Shown piece by piece: positions 41,691 to 64,000 of a DNA stretch of 64,000 bases. The DNA is from Brasenia schreberi (lineage: Eukaryota; Streptophyta; Magnoliopsida; Nymphaeales; Cabombaceae): positions 12,211,501 through 12,275,500 of the forward strand of contig JAYKKT010000061.1 in the NCBI GenBank assembly GCA_036023115.1, written 5' to 3'. Below the pieces are notes generated by a model. That model did not search any database. It was not told the DNA's origin and was given only the letters and a program-made list of their open reading frames with translations. Position numbers and translations under genes: made by a program. Position 1 is the stretch's first letter. Each line of letters starts with the position of its first letter.

Positions 41691-41871
41691 GGAAGAGGGA
41701 TTTTTTCGGGTTTTACGGCGTCTCTGGAAGCCTTCTCGCCGATAATCTCATCATCCCAAATCCTTCGTTTTTGATCGAGAGGGCTCGCTGTCTTTTCGCG
41801 TTATTCTTTGTTGGTAGTCGTGATTTTGCCGTTTTCTGGCGATTCTGGGATCACCATCTACGGCGAAAAAC

Positions 41872-51056
<9,185 letters not shown>

Positions 51057-51804
51057 GGTTGCCTACACAGAGCATTACAAGAAGAATCAAAGATTTAAGA
51101 TGGGGCCCAGAGGAGATTGGTGTAAGTGACAAAGCCCTTCAAGTTTTTGTGTGAAGTTTGTCATATTGATGGGTCTTCATAATTAGATCCAATAAGCATG
51201 CCTCTGGTAGACATATATATCAACTCTGAAATTATTGATGTTATTAATCTCTTTGTGTATGTCTTGATTATCTATAAATTGTTGTTCTTCATAATTAAGT
51301 GTTATTTATTGAAATGAAGGCTTATTGTGGCTGCTTGAACCGTAGTTGCAGTTGCAGCTATAAGGGTTTTCGTTATGAAGTTCTCTTATTGATAGACATC
51401 TTGCTATTTACGTAATAGCTAAATTCTAATATTATGCAAAGATGCTAGTAGAATTTATGTAGTCTATCCCACTTACTATGTGATATGGTTTCATTAAGAC
51501 GAAGTCATTTGCATGAAGTGCAGAGCTTTACCATTGTAGGTGTTTGGCCGATGCCAATATATATTGCTTCCAATTAGATGAGCTGTTTGGTTTTCATCTC
51601 CACTGTAGCTTGTGCCCACCTCATTGTAGCTTAGACCAGGAAACTAATGAGTTCAGTTGAGCTCAAGTTGTGTAGGTTGCAAGAGATTATGGCCCAGCTC
51701 CGATTCGCATACCCAATCTGTTGCACGTCTTCAATGACTCGAGTTTGTGTCTGCAATAAAGATTGCATTAAGCAGCTACGTTAGCTTATAAGAGATTTTT
51801 GCAC
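51057..51804. other. IBR5 3' flank
   Basis: This includes the 3' UTR of the phosphatase gene; the polyadenylation site is not obvious. No other gene is seen. Confidence 0.45.
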
Positions 51805-51915
51805 AAAGAGCAATAGCTCTCCTGGCTATTGGTATCAACTCAGAAGTTGAAGGTCATCAGTTCAAAATCTGGGGCATTCATCTGGCTTCAGCCTCTCCAT
51901 TGTACCGCAAGATTT
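51805..51915 (+). repeat. SINE-like repeat copy
   Basis: It contains ATAGCTCTCCTGGCTATTGG (an A-box-like region), GAAGGTCATCAGTTCAAAAT (a degenerate B box), GGGGCATTCATCTGGCTTCA and CCTCTCCATTGTACC, followed by a T-rich run. A further partial relative (AAGGCATTAGCCCACCTGGC) lies at about 52074. Confidence 0.6.
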
Positions 51916-52420
51916 TTTTTTCCATATAGAACTTTAAGTTTCTATGTTTAACAAGTTGGATCATACTTTTTTAGCCCACAGCTCCTCTAGTCATGAGCTT
52001 GTTGGCTTGGCTTTCAATGTTCAGATGAGATAAGGCACCAACTTAAACAATCAACAAGACGATCATTTAACTCAAGGCATTAGCCCACCTGGCAGAGTTC
52101 CGGTATTGGTTCATCTGAAGAAATGAGCATTTATCCCAGCTGGCGACATGTCCTGTAAAAGTCATATAAAATTTAAAGAGAAAATAGTGAGTTACTAGTA
52201 TCGCGGCAATAAAGATTTTCTTCTGAAGCCTGAGTATGTTAGATCCATGATAAAAGCTTGGATGTGCACTCAACGACTGACGATATCGATCTCACCCGTT
52301 GGAAAAATGTAAGTGTACTTTTTTAAATTTAAATATCAACTATTTATCAATCAAGTTTGATGGTTAACATTTCTTAGCATGAAATCTTATTAATATACAC
52401 CAAGTTATATATATAACCTG
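51916..52420. other. Intergenic, no gene
   Basis: No coding sequence is supported. A partial SINE-like head is present near 52074-52130. Confidence 0.4.
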
Positions 52421-52655
52421 CTATATGCTAGAATGTTTAGGTGCCAGCAGATCTCAAGCATCTATTTGGATTGATGAATGGATGGATGATTGAAATTTAA
52501 ATTCAAAAGAACAAAAGGTGTTGTATGTGAATAAAGTATATTGAAAAAAATACACATTTTTTTGTTTTTGAATTCAAATGTTAATAATCCATCACTTAAG
52601 ATCAATAGTTAAGATTTGTTTAGAATTGGAAGCACCAAAGTATGGTAGCATATAT
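52421..52655. mobile_element. Foldback MITE, same family as 4769-4990
   Basis: The left arm (TATATGCTAGAATGTTTAGG, TGCCAGCAGATC, GATTGAAATTTAAATTC) is mirrored by the right arm (GAATTCAAATGTTAATAATCC, TTAAGATTTGTTTAGAATTG, AAGCACCAAAGTATGGTAGC). The arms are roughly 80 bp with mismatches. The right end runs into a (TA)/(TACA) microsatellite. Confidence 0.65.
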
Positions 52656-52710
52656 ATATACATATATATATACGTACATACATATATATATACATACATA
52701 CATATATACG

Positions 52711-52760
<50 letters not shown>
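52652..52760. repeat. (TA)n/(TACA)n microsatellite
   Basis: TATATA, TACATACA and TACGTACA motifs start right at the MITE end and continue as (TA)n to about 52760. Confidence 0.9.
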
Positions 52761-54218
<1,458 letters not shown>

Positions 54219-54546
54219 TAGACAAACCCAACCGGGCCAAGAACCGGTTGGAATCAAAACCAGTTCTAAAACCAGGGACCACCCAGTTTGGTTCCAGTTT
54301 CACCTTCTATGGAATCGAAACTGGGTCAAATGGATCCTAACTGCCTGTTCCATATGCTTTTAAATTTCTCTCAAAGTTTCAAAGTTTTTAAAGATTTTGG
54401 CCAGTTCTGGGAGGTAACACAGGATCGAAACGAGCGGTTCTGAACCTAGACCAGAACTGACCCAATTCTGATTGTTTCTGGTTCCTGGTTTCAGAAGAAC
54501 TGGAACCGACAGTTTGGAACAGTCGGTTCCGGTTTACCATTGTCTA
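54219..54546. mobile_element. hAT-like nonautonomous element (MITE)
   Basis: The left end TAGACAAACCCAACCGG and the right end CCGGTTTACCATTGTCTA form a short imperfect inverted repeat (TAGACAA). The flanking 8-mers GATCTAAG (54211-54218) and AATCTAAG (54547-54554) form an 8-bp target-site duplication with one mismatch, the size expected for hAT. The interior is built of GGTTCC/CCAGTTT modules with no coding capacity. Confidence 0.7.
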
Positions 54547-55337
54547 AATCTAAGGGAGGTATGGCCTCTTCACATCTTTGTATAAGGGTGCCCTAAACAG
54601 GTCCATAATCGGTTCCCTTTATGTAGTGCCAGATCCAATTTGACATTCTCCTATTATCACTCACAATCCAAGATCACTTGCATGCATTGGTTTTGTCTGG
54701 AAGAAGAAAGTCGATTTCAAAACATGAACTTTGCATGACCTGGAAAGACCATCTTCGTGTTCGCCTAGTAACATGAGAAAAGATCGAGAGTACTAGTGCA
54801 AGAACACGAAATGGCAACAAAAGCACAAAAGAAAACACAAAACTTTTGGGAATGTCACACATCACGCAACCCCAAAAGGTTTGTGCTCGTGTTCACCAAA
54901 AGTGGCAAAGAAAAGGTCGTGTTCAGGTTGACCTGTTTTTCATAACACGATACTACCTGAATCACGAAAGTTTCACCGCACAATAAGATGGTGAATGCTC
55001 AAATGGTTTAATAAAAAGCTGCAATGCCAGGTCCAGAAACAATTAATTAATATGCTTTTACCATGAAAGCTCAACTAAGTCTTTGGTTCGGGTAATTGGC
55101 TTCAAACCTAAACTCTCATCTCAAATCTGAACCCTGGATCTGGATCTTAGGTTTAGTTGGATCATGCTGTACACAAACTTGACTGATTGGACTGTTATTC
55201 AGATCAGGTAACATTTAAACCTTATATATTATAACTCCTCCCATAGAAGAGTTTATATGGTAAAGTTCAGGCCCTAACGTGTGTTTCAGAATCTGAGCCG
55301 TCCGTTTTGATGATGGATGACTGTCAGTCCTTCCATC
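54547..55337. other. Intergenic, no gene
   Basis: AT-rich to neutral sequence. No coding family, RNA gene or repeat with clear ends is seen. Confidence 0.4.
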
Positions 55338-55654
55338 TAGGGGTGGCAATTTCAGGCTGGACCTGACAGACCACACGAACTCGACCTGGACACTTAGCGC
55401 CAGTTTTGGGGTTTAGGCAATAGGCACCTCCGATTGGGTCTGGATTGACCTAAAGCAACACTGCAGTCCGACCCGACCCAAACAGATATACACGCACGTG
55501 CGGTCAAAAGTTGAATTGGCAGACCCGATCAGGTTGGACTTGGCTTTCCGAAACTTACCCGAAAAAACAGGTTCTATCAAGGTTGACATGCTTTTGGCTC
55601 GAACAGAAAGTTACCCGACCTGGCCAGCCCATCAACACGATTTGACACCCCTAG
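55338..55654. mobile_element. hAT-like nonautonomous element (MITE)
   Basis: The left end TAGGGGTGGCAATTTC and the right end GATTTGACACCCCTAG form an inverted terminus (TAGGGGTGnCAA) characteristic of many plant hAT elements. TTCCATC lies directly outside on both sides (55331-55337 and 55655-55661), a 7-bp visible part of the duplication. The interior is rich in ACCCGACC and has no open frame. Confidence 0.75.
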
Positions 55655-55723
55655 TTCCATCATAAACTAGAGGGTTGAGACTGAACACGATTTGACCTAT
55701 CATGTGAAATGCTCTTCTATGAC

Positions 55724-56039
55724 TAGACATGGTCCGTTCTGGATAGTTCGGAACCAGAAACCAAGTCGGGCCGGTTTCAATTTTGGTTTGGAACTAATGG
55801 TTCCGGTTTGAGGATTAGACCCTTCGGAACAAAACAAGAATATTAATAAATTTAAAATTAATAAAATAAGTAAACAGTGATTTAGAATTGCCAGTTCCAA
55901 TTTCGGGTTTGTTTTGGTTCCATGGAAGGTGAAACCAGAATCAAACCCAGTGATTCCTGGTTCCAGGCCCCATTTCAACAGCTCCAATTCAAGCTGGTTC
56001 TCGGTCCTGTTTGGATCCGGTTGAAACCGGCCATGTTTA
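55724..56039. mobile_element. hAT-like nonautonomous element, related to 54219
   Basis: The left end TAGACATGGTCCG and the right end CCGGCCATGTTTA are inverted (TAnACATGG). Flanks TCTATGAC and TCCATAGAC are similar but not identical, as expected for an old duplication. The interior shares GGTTCCGGTTT and AAACCGG modules with the element at 54219-54546. The 126-codon minus-strand frame across it is fortuitous. Confidence 0.55.
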
Positions 56040-57004
56040 TCCATAGACATCTGCTTTAGATGTGTAAATTGGTTGAACAAATAATGGATCGATCCTCATA
56101 TGATTTGTTTGATTTGGTAAGAAGTCTGAGAACGGATTGAATCAAGTGGATTTCAAAAAACAAGAACAACCGATCCAGTTTGGATCTTGAATTGGTTTCA
56201 TAATAAGAACTACGAATAATAGTAATAATAATAATAATGATAAATTGAGTCGGATCCGATACTGCTTAACCCGAATCCTACTTGTTGACACCACACCCCT
56301 ATGATCCGGCCATCCGTCAGTCTCTCCGAGTCTCTAGTGGCGTCTTTGACATTTAATGCAATGTAAAGGGTATGTTAGGAATATCGGAAATGCTTTGCAA
56401 AAATTGAAAGAACACAAACAAAATCCAACCTGGTGTGAGGGGACAAACGGAAAAAGGCTCCATATCTAACATGAATGAAACCGCAAATTATCCAAACAAT
56501 TAGCAAATTGTAGTCCCAACTTATTTTTTATTTAATTTCCAATTTTATTCAAAGCAACTATATAGAAAAATTCTCTTTATATAATATTATATAGATGTAT
56601 TATTTATGTATATGTATGTACCAATGTAGGCTCTAGAGGGTCCACTATATAAATAAGTAAAAATATGTATATATATATATATTATATAATGGAATCACTA
56701 ATTCATGTAATGACAATCAGTTGGTTATATATTTAACATATTATTGTTCTCATATTATTTACTAATATAATCTACAGGTTCATAAAATTTCTAAAAAATA
56801 AATTATCCCATTATTAGATATAAATTATATTAAAGTATGAAAAGTGATATCATATGATGAAATCGTCTTCATTACACAATCTTAAAGATTCATAAAGATC
56901 GCAACCCCACTACATTCATAAACAATGTGATCTTTCCCATGTGATCTAACAATTTGGACTTTAAAGATCACATGATCTCACCAATCCAACTTAGCACCTC
57001 TTTT
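56040..57004. other. AT-rich intergenic stretch
   Basis: It holds a short (AATAAT)n run near 56220 and a TA run near 56665. No gene, RNA or clear mobile element is visible. Confidence 0.45.
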
Positions 57005-57110
57005 GGTACAATGAGGAGGCCGAATTCAAGTGCACTCCCCGAGTATTGAACTCATGACGTCCAACTTAGCACCTCATTTAGTATCTTGACAATAATACCA
57101 GTATACAAGA
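57005..57110 (-). repeat. SINE-like repeat copy
   Basis: Read on the minus strand it contains GGACGTCATGAGTTCAATAC, CGGGGAGTGCACTTGAATTC and GGCCTCCTCATTGTAC, matching the family core in order. Confidence 0.6.
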
Positions 57111-57399
57111 AGTCATTGAATGACTTTACTATTTTGAGGCTCTAAGTAATTCATTTAAATAACTATGAAGACATTAATATATATCATTATATACATAAAC
57201 ATACTGGAAATGATATTGGTTTTCGAATAACACGCACTTACTTTCATAGTTTCTTTTTCCTTTTTCTGTAAACACAAAAGTAAAGAATTTCAACAAATAC
57301 TTGGGAAAAAAATAGGAGGAAATAAAAGAAAAAGAGGTAAGTGGTAGGGACCAGACGTTAAGACCGCTTCATTGAAAGCAGACAGCATCTGCTGCTTGC

Positions 57400-58011
57400 T
57401 GCTCGTCTTCTTGACTCACTTCACTCTCTCTTGTCCAGATCTCCTCGGAGCCATACCGCATTTCGAGAATGGCATGTTGATCAGGTGAGCAGCAGACACG
57501 GTACCTCACTCTCCCTCTGCGTCTTGAGACTCTCTTTCTTGTTCTACACCAAAATAATGGCTTTTACCCACATTGTGCTTTCTCTCCATTTGGGCTACTG
57601 AGATCTTCTTGGCCCTTATGCTTGAAAGTGTTTTCTTTTCTTCATGTTGGAGTTAGATGGTTCATCACACCCAATTGTGCTTTACTCTCTTTTGGTTTTT
57701 GGTTGGTGTTATGTCTGACTTCGTCGATCTGAATCACATTTTTGGGTTTTGTGTGTTTCTCCTTCGTGGATTTTTGAACGAGTTGGTCATTTGCTCCTGT
57801 AAATTCTGTGGAAAATAGTTATTGGCTTTTGAAATGCTGAAAGTTAAGAAATAATCTTTTTCATCAAGAGAGGGACTTACAGATGTGGGTAGTGGTAATT
57901 GTTTGGGGTATCACTGAGATATCGTGTTCGAATTCTGAGAGCTTGCTTCTTGTCAAATACGGACAGTGGGGTTGTGGACTTTTGGTTTCTGAGAGCTGTC
58001 ACTCAGTGATC

Positions 58012-58096
<85 letters not shown>

Positions 58097-58172
58097 TTAA
58101 TGAGTTAGGAGTTTGAACTGTGCTGTGATCTTTTGCAGCTCTTGTGTTGAAGAGGGTTTGGTACGGCGAATC

Positions 58173-58217
<45 letters not shown>

Positions 58218-58578
58218 TTAATGAGTTAGGAGTTTGAACTGTGCTGTGATCTTTTGCAGCTCTTGTGTTGAAGAGGGTTTGGTAGGGCGAATCTTTTTCT
58301 GGTGTGCCACAAGGTGAGCATTTGGACCTCTTCTTCTCCTCCATGTTTTATGCGATCGCTTTTGCCTCTCTCTCTCTTACACCCACTCACTGAAATGGAG
58401 TAGTTTTGGTTCGTTGACATGTGAATTTGAATGCTTGTCGAGGAGTGACAAACACATCTTATCTCCTCTAGTATCAAGCGTAGTTGCTAAACAAATGGCC
58501 GACCTATTTCAGGCCTCTATAGGCTTCCCAGATTCTTGCGAGAGAGCGGAGCTGAAACAGAAAAGAGAAGGGCCATAA
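57400..58578 (+). promoter_or_regulatory. MAP65 5' leader with probable 5'-UTR introns
   Basis: A probable leader exon ends at 57484 (TGATCAG|GTGAGC). A splice acceptor TTTTGCAG occurs twice, at 58131-58138 and 58252-58259, owing to a local duplication. A donor CACAAG|GTGAGC lies at 58313/58314. Another acceptor, CTATTTCAG, sits before 58513, and the CDS starts at 58579. The first leader exon carries a three-codon upstream frame, ATG GCA TGT TGA (57469-57480). The exon structure is inferred from splice motifs only; no transcript was available. Confidence 0.5.
58026..58300. repeat. 121-bp tandem duplication with (GA)n tracts
   Basis: A (GA)n tract ends at 58092; GTACTTAATGAGTTAGGAGT then begins at 58093 and again at 58214. 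The two copies are identical over about 85 bp except one base (GGTACGGCG versus GGTAGGGCG), indicating a recent event. Each includes the acceptor TTTTGCAG, and the second (GA)n belongs to the first unit. Confidence 0.9.
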
Positions 58579-61500
58579 ATGGCGATATCAAGGGTACAAG
58601 ATACCTCGCTTGGAGAGATGACCTGTGGTGCTTTACTTCAGCAATTGCAGGTAATACTAGTGTTGTCGACATTTTGATCAGATTTCTTCATGTTTGAGTA
58701 ATCTCTACCTCTATCGCTGAATGGTGAATCTCCTCATGTTTAGTATGAACCGTGATGATTTGAGCAATTTTATTTGGGGCTAGACGTGGTTGTGCTTTGT
58801 ATGTTGAGTAAAGAGGTCAATAAATAATTGCAGAAAATTTGGGATGAGGTTGGTGAAAGTGACGAGGAACGTGATAAGATGTTGCTTCAATTGGAGCGTG
58901 ATTGCTTGGGCGTCTACAAACAGAAAGTTGACGAAGCATCAGAGTCACGGGCACAGCTTCTGCAGGAATTAGCTGATGCCAAATCCGAATTCTCTGGACT
59001 TCTTGCGGCTCTTGGAGAGAGAAGCTTTGTTGGCATAGTGCGCATACGAAAATTCATATTCATGCACTTCTTTTTAGTTGTTCTCTGCATGTTTTGACCA
59101 GATTTTGTTTCAAATGGTAGAGTTACCTGAATTCATTTAGATTTGGAGATGACCAGCATTTTGGTCTTAACCATGGGGAAATTTGTCATGTTCTTCATCA
59201 AAAAGGTTAAGAAGTCGTTAAACCTGTGGATGCTTCTTGCAGCCTGAAAAAGCTACTGGAACCATCAAGGAGCAGCTTGCAGCTATAGCTCCAGCACTTG
59301 AACAACTCTGGAAGCAAAAGCAGGAAAGAATAGAGGAATTTGCTGATGTTCAGTCACAAATTCAGAAAATCTGTGGAGAAATTTCTGGGAATTTAAAACT
59401 CAGTGAGCAGGTGGGAAAGCCAAAGGTGGATGAGAATGATCTTTCACTTAAGAAACTGGATGAATTCCATTCTCAATTACAGGAGCTTCAGAAGGAAAAG
59501 GTTGTCATTTATAATGCTATTTTAACCCTCTGTTTGACTCTTGATATCCCTGAAAAGAATGTATTACTGTTTATTTTGAAGGAAATTAACTGATGAAGTA
59601 TTTAATGTTATTTTCCCAGAGTGACCGTCTGCACAGGGTCCTTGACTTTGTCAGCACGGTTCATGATCTCTGTGCTGTGCTGGGGATGGATTTCTTCAGT
59701 ACCATTACTGAAGTTCATCCGAGCCTAGATGATGCTGTTGGTGTTCAGTCGAAGAGCATTAGTAATGACAGTTTGTCCAAGCTAGCAAGCACTGTGCAGT
59801 CACTGGAAGAGGACAAGGAGCAAAGACTTCAGAAGGTATCGTTTCATTATCCTATTAACACTAGCTTTCAGTTATTTTATAGAGGATGGTCACTCACACT
59901 GGCATCTTTTGTTTGTAATGATGTCTGTTTATTATTTTACGTGTTTGGAGATTTCTGATATGTTTCTGACATGAATAGTTTATCCATGACTCTTGAATTA
60001 GCTGCATGCATGATGAAGATCAACCGAATTGTGGCTGAATAAGATAGCAACTTGATTGCTGTCTCAAATAAGTAGGCATCATGATTGTAGTTTAATTTGC
60101 ATGTGTATTTGTAAACTGGCATTCTCTGCTCCACATAGTTGGAACATATTCACCAACCTGTTAAGCTCTATTAGCAGCAGGATTTGGTGCAAAGGTGCCA
60201 ACAATTCAACTGTTTTCCTCCTTTTCTAAAAAAACATCTTTTGCATGCAATCCATGGAGTTGATCTCCTGAATCTCAATCTCATAGATCACTCCTGCAGT
60301 CAAGAAAAGGAAACAAAATTGATGGTTGAGTTCATGATAGGATCATATAAAGTTGGCAAGTTCTTATCTCCACTGACACAATTCTTAGAACTAAAGACGA
60401 GTTTAAGTTTCTGGGCTACTCATGCCCAGGAGTTGCGTGATATTTTCACTGAACAAGGATGATCTGCCATCATATGAATTCTTTTGTTCGTAGTCTTCAT
60501 TTATGCCTCTTAAACTTGTCATGGTCCTAACTGGCAATCCTACCGAATTTTGCTTTCAATTAACTTAATGAATCCATTTCCCTGGTGATAGCATATTCAG
60601 TCCAGTTTGTAGTCTCTCTAGTTGTACTTGTGGATGGAGATGTTTCAAAAAATTGGTGGATATGGTGCACTGATTTGCATGACTCCATAATAACCAATAC
60701 AGAAATTTTCAAATGGTTGTTGGTAGACTGATATTAGTCTCATTGGTTTGGTGCATGGGAGAGTCCAGATTCTTAGAATGTGGCCTTAATGTGTCTAATT
60801 GATGGCGTAATTTTATGGCTGGTCTTTGATGGGTTTCTTGTTGGTGATCTGCATGTAAGCATGTGAGCATGTAAGCAATTCCGTTGAATCCGTTCTGCCA
60901 CATTTTGTTTATCCTTTCTCCATGCTTATGTGCAGGTTTGTGATCATGTCTGGAAATAACTAGTAAACTAGTGCTATGTTGTATAACTGGAACTTGCACA
61001 ATTACGTAGGTGATTTAGCTCTACTTTTTGTGGACTTAATGATGTGTATTTTGGACCTCTAAAAAATGATGGCCCAGATATGTATATAATAGTTGATAGT
61101 TTGGTTTTTCTAGTTTTCTACGTAAGGATGCAGGTCAAATAATAAAAAGAGGGAGAGAGAAAGAGCTCATTCAAGTAGAGGTTACACTATTGCTCAAAAC
61201 CTTGAACTGCTATTGAATCTTGTGCTTCCCTTGAACATGATTTTTGAGTCCACGTTGGTAGTCTGCTTGGAAAGATGGACTTTTAATAGTTATAACATTG
61301 AGAAGAAAATATGTAAAGAACTATGCCTCAGTGTTTCTAGAATGGAAGGGGACTACTCGAAAGTCTTCAGACGTGCAAATTTAAACCATTTGATAATAAG
61401 TGTTGGGAAAATGAACTATTTAGTTTTGTTATCCTTTCATTCCATTATCATGAGACCTTTATGGCCACTCTTGCTTGTATGAAGCCTTCCAAAACTTATC

Positions 61501-64000
61501 ATCAAGATTTGCTTCTAATTGTGAAGATCATGCAGCTATTCAACCACTTAATCAAGTAATTGTGGTTTTCTAATCATTTGCAACTGGAAGCAACTTTTGC
61601 TTGTCGGCTGTGGAATTTGAGTGGGCAACACAACACTGATTGAACAGGCACCACTTCTGTACCGTGGCAAAATGCAATTCATCATGGTTTGGAGTGTTTG
61701 ATAGCATTACATCTTTAACCTTTTGGATGTCTGAATACCATTCGGGAGAAAAGTCACACATCTTTTGTCAATCATTAAAATATTAATAAGCAATATAAAA
61801 TACATGTTCTGAGGGATATATATCAGTTGCTCGTTTGCTTTCTGAATCTTTCTCTTAGCAGAAACTGTTCTCTTCAAATCGTTGGAGATTGTGATTATGC
61901 ATACTGATCATATTGTGTGATGTTACGAGTTAGATGCATATAATACTGGAGTGCTTATATTATATTTCTCGTTTATCATCAGACTGTATGTAGAAAGACC
62001 ATGTCATATGTGAATTTGCATTGATACTTTCTTTCATCTTGTTCTCCGTTTTCTCTATCTTGCCAATTTGATTTCTTTTCTACATTTTCTCAACTGCAAG
62101 GTAGGAAGTGAACAAACTCTTGTTATCTGAAATAAAGATGCAGAAACATTTATTGGACTTGCATACAGTTATCCAGTGAATTTGGTTTACTTGCTACCCA
62201 AGCACCTGAAAATTTATCTGCTTTTTAACAAATTCACATTTCAACAGAAATTTCAAATGTGCCTTCTAATGTTAGAAGATCAATGAGTTGAAGTTATTGT
62301 TCTTTCCTTGCCTAGCGCTATACTCACTTGATAAAGCATGTGAGCAATTTTTGTGCCTCAAAAGGCCAAAACCACCTCAACCGCTCTCCCTTCTTCCTTC
62401 CCAACCCGTCCACCAAACACATCCATCAACCCTAAGCTTGGAAAGACACATATTCGACACATTTCATAATATAATATAACCTTATGTTTCTTGATGCCAA
62501 TAAAATTGGTTTTGTGCTTCTCAGTTGATGAATAATTGAGTTCGGTGTTGTTTCAGCTCCAAGAACTGGCAGGACAGCTATGTGAACTTTGGAACCTAAT
62601 GGACACACCTCCAGAAGAGAGGAGCTTATTTGATCATGTTACTTGTAACATGTCTGCATCCGTTGATGAAGTCACTGTGCCTGGGGCACTAGCTCTAGAT
62701 CTGATTGAGCAGGTACTTTGATTTATTGTAAAGTTTTAACGTTACATCTGTGAAAGAGTGAGCAATACTGTTTCTTTTGAACGATATGAAGGCTGAGATG
62801 GAAGTGGAGCGGCTAGACCAGTTGAAGGCAAGCAAGATGAAAGAGATAGCTTTTAGAAAGCAAGCAGAGTTGGAAGAGATATATGCACGTGCTCACATAG
62901 AGATCGATTCAGAAGCTGCTCGTGAGAAGATAATGACCATAATTGATTCTGGAAATGTTGATCCTTCAGAGTTACTTGCAGACATGGACAATCAAATATT
63001 AAAAGCTAAGGAAGAAGCTCTTAGCAGGAAAGATATAATGGAGAAGGTTGAAAAATGGATGTCAGCTTGTGAGGAAGAAAGCTGGCTTGACGATTATAAT
63101 CGGGTAATTTTTTCTACTGTCTTCGTGCTACTTTGCTGTAGCTTTTCAGCAGCACAAGCTTCTCTTCCTTCATGAGAGAACACTTTCAAGGAGAAGAAGC
63201 TCACATTTTTAGTTCCTCTTCATTAGGATAATCTTGAAGTTTGCATTTATGAAGTTCTTGTTGTATCCCATTGAAACAGGATGACAACAGGTATAATTCC
63301 ACTCGAGGAGCTCACATAAATCTAAAACGTGCAGAAAAAGCTCGCATTCTTGTTAATAAAATTTCTGGTAATTAGACTAACTCTTTTTTCTGATAAGACT
63401 CTCTCTCTCCCCTTACTTCCTACTTGCAATTGCAGCAATGGTTGATACTTTAGTGGCTAAGACACGAGCATGGGAGGAGGAAAGGGGTGTTCCATTTATT
63501 TATGATGGAGTCCCTCTGCTTGCCATGCTGGATGAGTATGCGATGCTGAGACATGATAGGGAAGAAGAGAAACGTAGAATGAAGGTATGATTTTGCTTTC
63601 CACTCGTGCATATTATTTTTTATTCTCATCAGCTGCGTGGTGATATTTAGCAGCTGGCTCTGGTGTCACAGTTATACAAGATGGTTATCCAACTCGAAAT
63701 GCTTTTTGTGCGTAACATCAAGGAGAATGCCTTCCTCTTCTAGTAATAGGATCGTTCTTTTTCCTGTATATTGGTAATGATGTTGCATTTTTCTCTTCTG
63801 AGGAAACCAAACCCATGTCTTTTTCCTAGACTATATTTTTGAACAAGAACTATTTATTATCAGTCAATACCTTGTTGGTTTTGCTAGTTTTGAACCCCAT
63901 CATCCCATCTAGTGTGAATTTGAACTTATAGATGGCATTGTTCATGCCCATGTGACGGACACTTTTACCAGGATTCAGCTTTGTTAGGTATTCGAACACT
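58579..64000 (+). CDS. MAP65: MAP65 microtubule-associated protein (partial, 3' end outside)
   Basis: MAP65/ASE1/PRC1 proteins dimerise and cross-link antiparallel microtubules in cortical arrays, the spindle and the phragmoplast. Eight in-frame exons are visible: 58579-58650, 58834-59037, 59243-59500, 59620-59835, 62557-62712, 62792-63103, 63280-63367 and 63436-63584. They encode residues 1-485 of an expected 570-600. The start [20 protein letters not shown] follows the family. Conserved blocks include [68 protein letters not shown] and [17 protein letters not shown]. The microtubule-binding region has [37 protein letters not shown] and [10 protein letters not shown]. The match is closest to the MAP65-1/2 class, judged from memory. 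Exon 6 follows a weak acceptor (GATATGAAG). The last exon or exons, with the divergent tail, lie beyond the window. Confidence 0.95.
59836..62556. other. MAP65 intron 4 (2.7 kb)
   Basis: This is the largest visible intron of the MAP65 gene. Open frames inside (60184-60462 and 61213-61482 on the plus strand) show no family features and no plausible joining phase. No transposon with clear ends is visible. Confidence 0.6.

Noticed and set aside
60184..60462. An extra MAP65 exon in intron 4
   Set aside because: No family similarity, no suitable splice sites, and exons 4 and 5 already join in phase with conserved sequence on both sides (EQRLQK then LQELAG).

Overview
The window is nuclear DNA of a flowering plant. 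It carries three intron-containing plant genes with GT-AG introns: an ACC oxidase, an IBR5-type phosphatase and a MAP65. The rest is AT-rich DNA with long (TA)n and (GA)n tracts and many decayed plant transposable elements (Ty1/copia, RTE-type LINE, FAR1/MULE, hAT-like and foldback MITEs, SINE-like repeats). The sequence alone does not fix the species.

Layout. Positions 1-4.4 kb hold several tandem repeats, including a nearly identical satellite whose units are separated by (TA)n. From 4.8 to 7.6 kb there is a foldback MITE abutting a probable solo LTR. An intact four-exon ACC oxidase lies on the minus strand at 10.2-13.4 kb. From 13.5 to 24.2 kb there is repeat-rich DNA, including a decayed copia element with recognisable LTRs and primer-binding site. 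A single orphan LIM exon (27.7 kb) and a degenerate FAR1-type MULE transposase (28.8-30.9 kb) lie on the minus strand. From 32.9 to 38.9 kb an old plus-strand RTE LINE is split by a younger, 5'-complete minus-strand RTE LINE flanked by a perfect 17-bp target-site duplication. The IBR5 gene runs from 41.9 to 51.1 kb on the plus strand; its 6.8-kb second intron holds another RTE insertion. From 51 to 57.3 kb there is a field of MITEs, SINE-like repeats and microsatellites. A MAP65 gene starts at 58.6 kb on the plus strand and runs off the end of the window.

The three genes do not form a pathway or cluster. ACC oxidase makes ethylene, IBR5 modulates auxin signalling, and MAP65 bundles microtubules. 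I found no convincing new multi-gene system. The observations most worth following are the nested and duplicated RTE insertions (including a shared FAYD change at the reverse-transcriptase active site), the TA-separated satellite, the dispersed SINE-like family, the short terminal-inverted-repeat elements with visible target-site duplications, and the recent duplication of a splice acceptor in the MAP65 5' leader.
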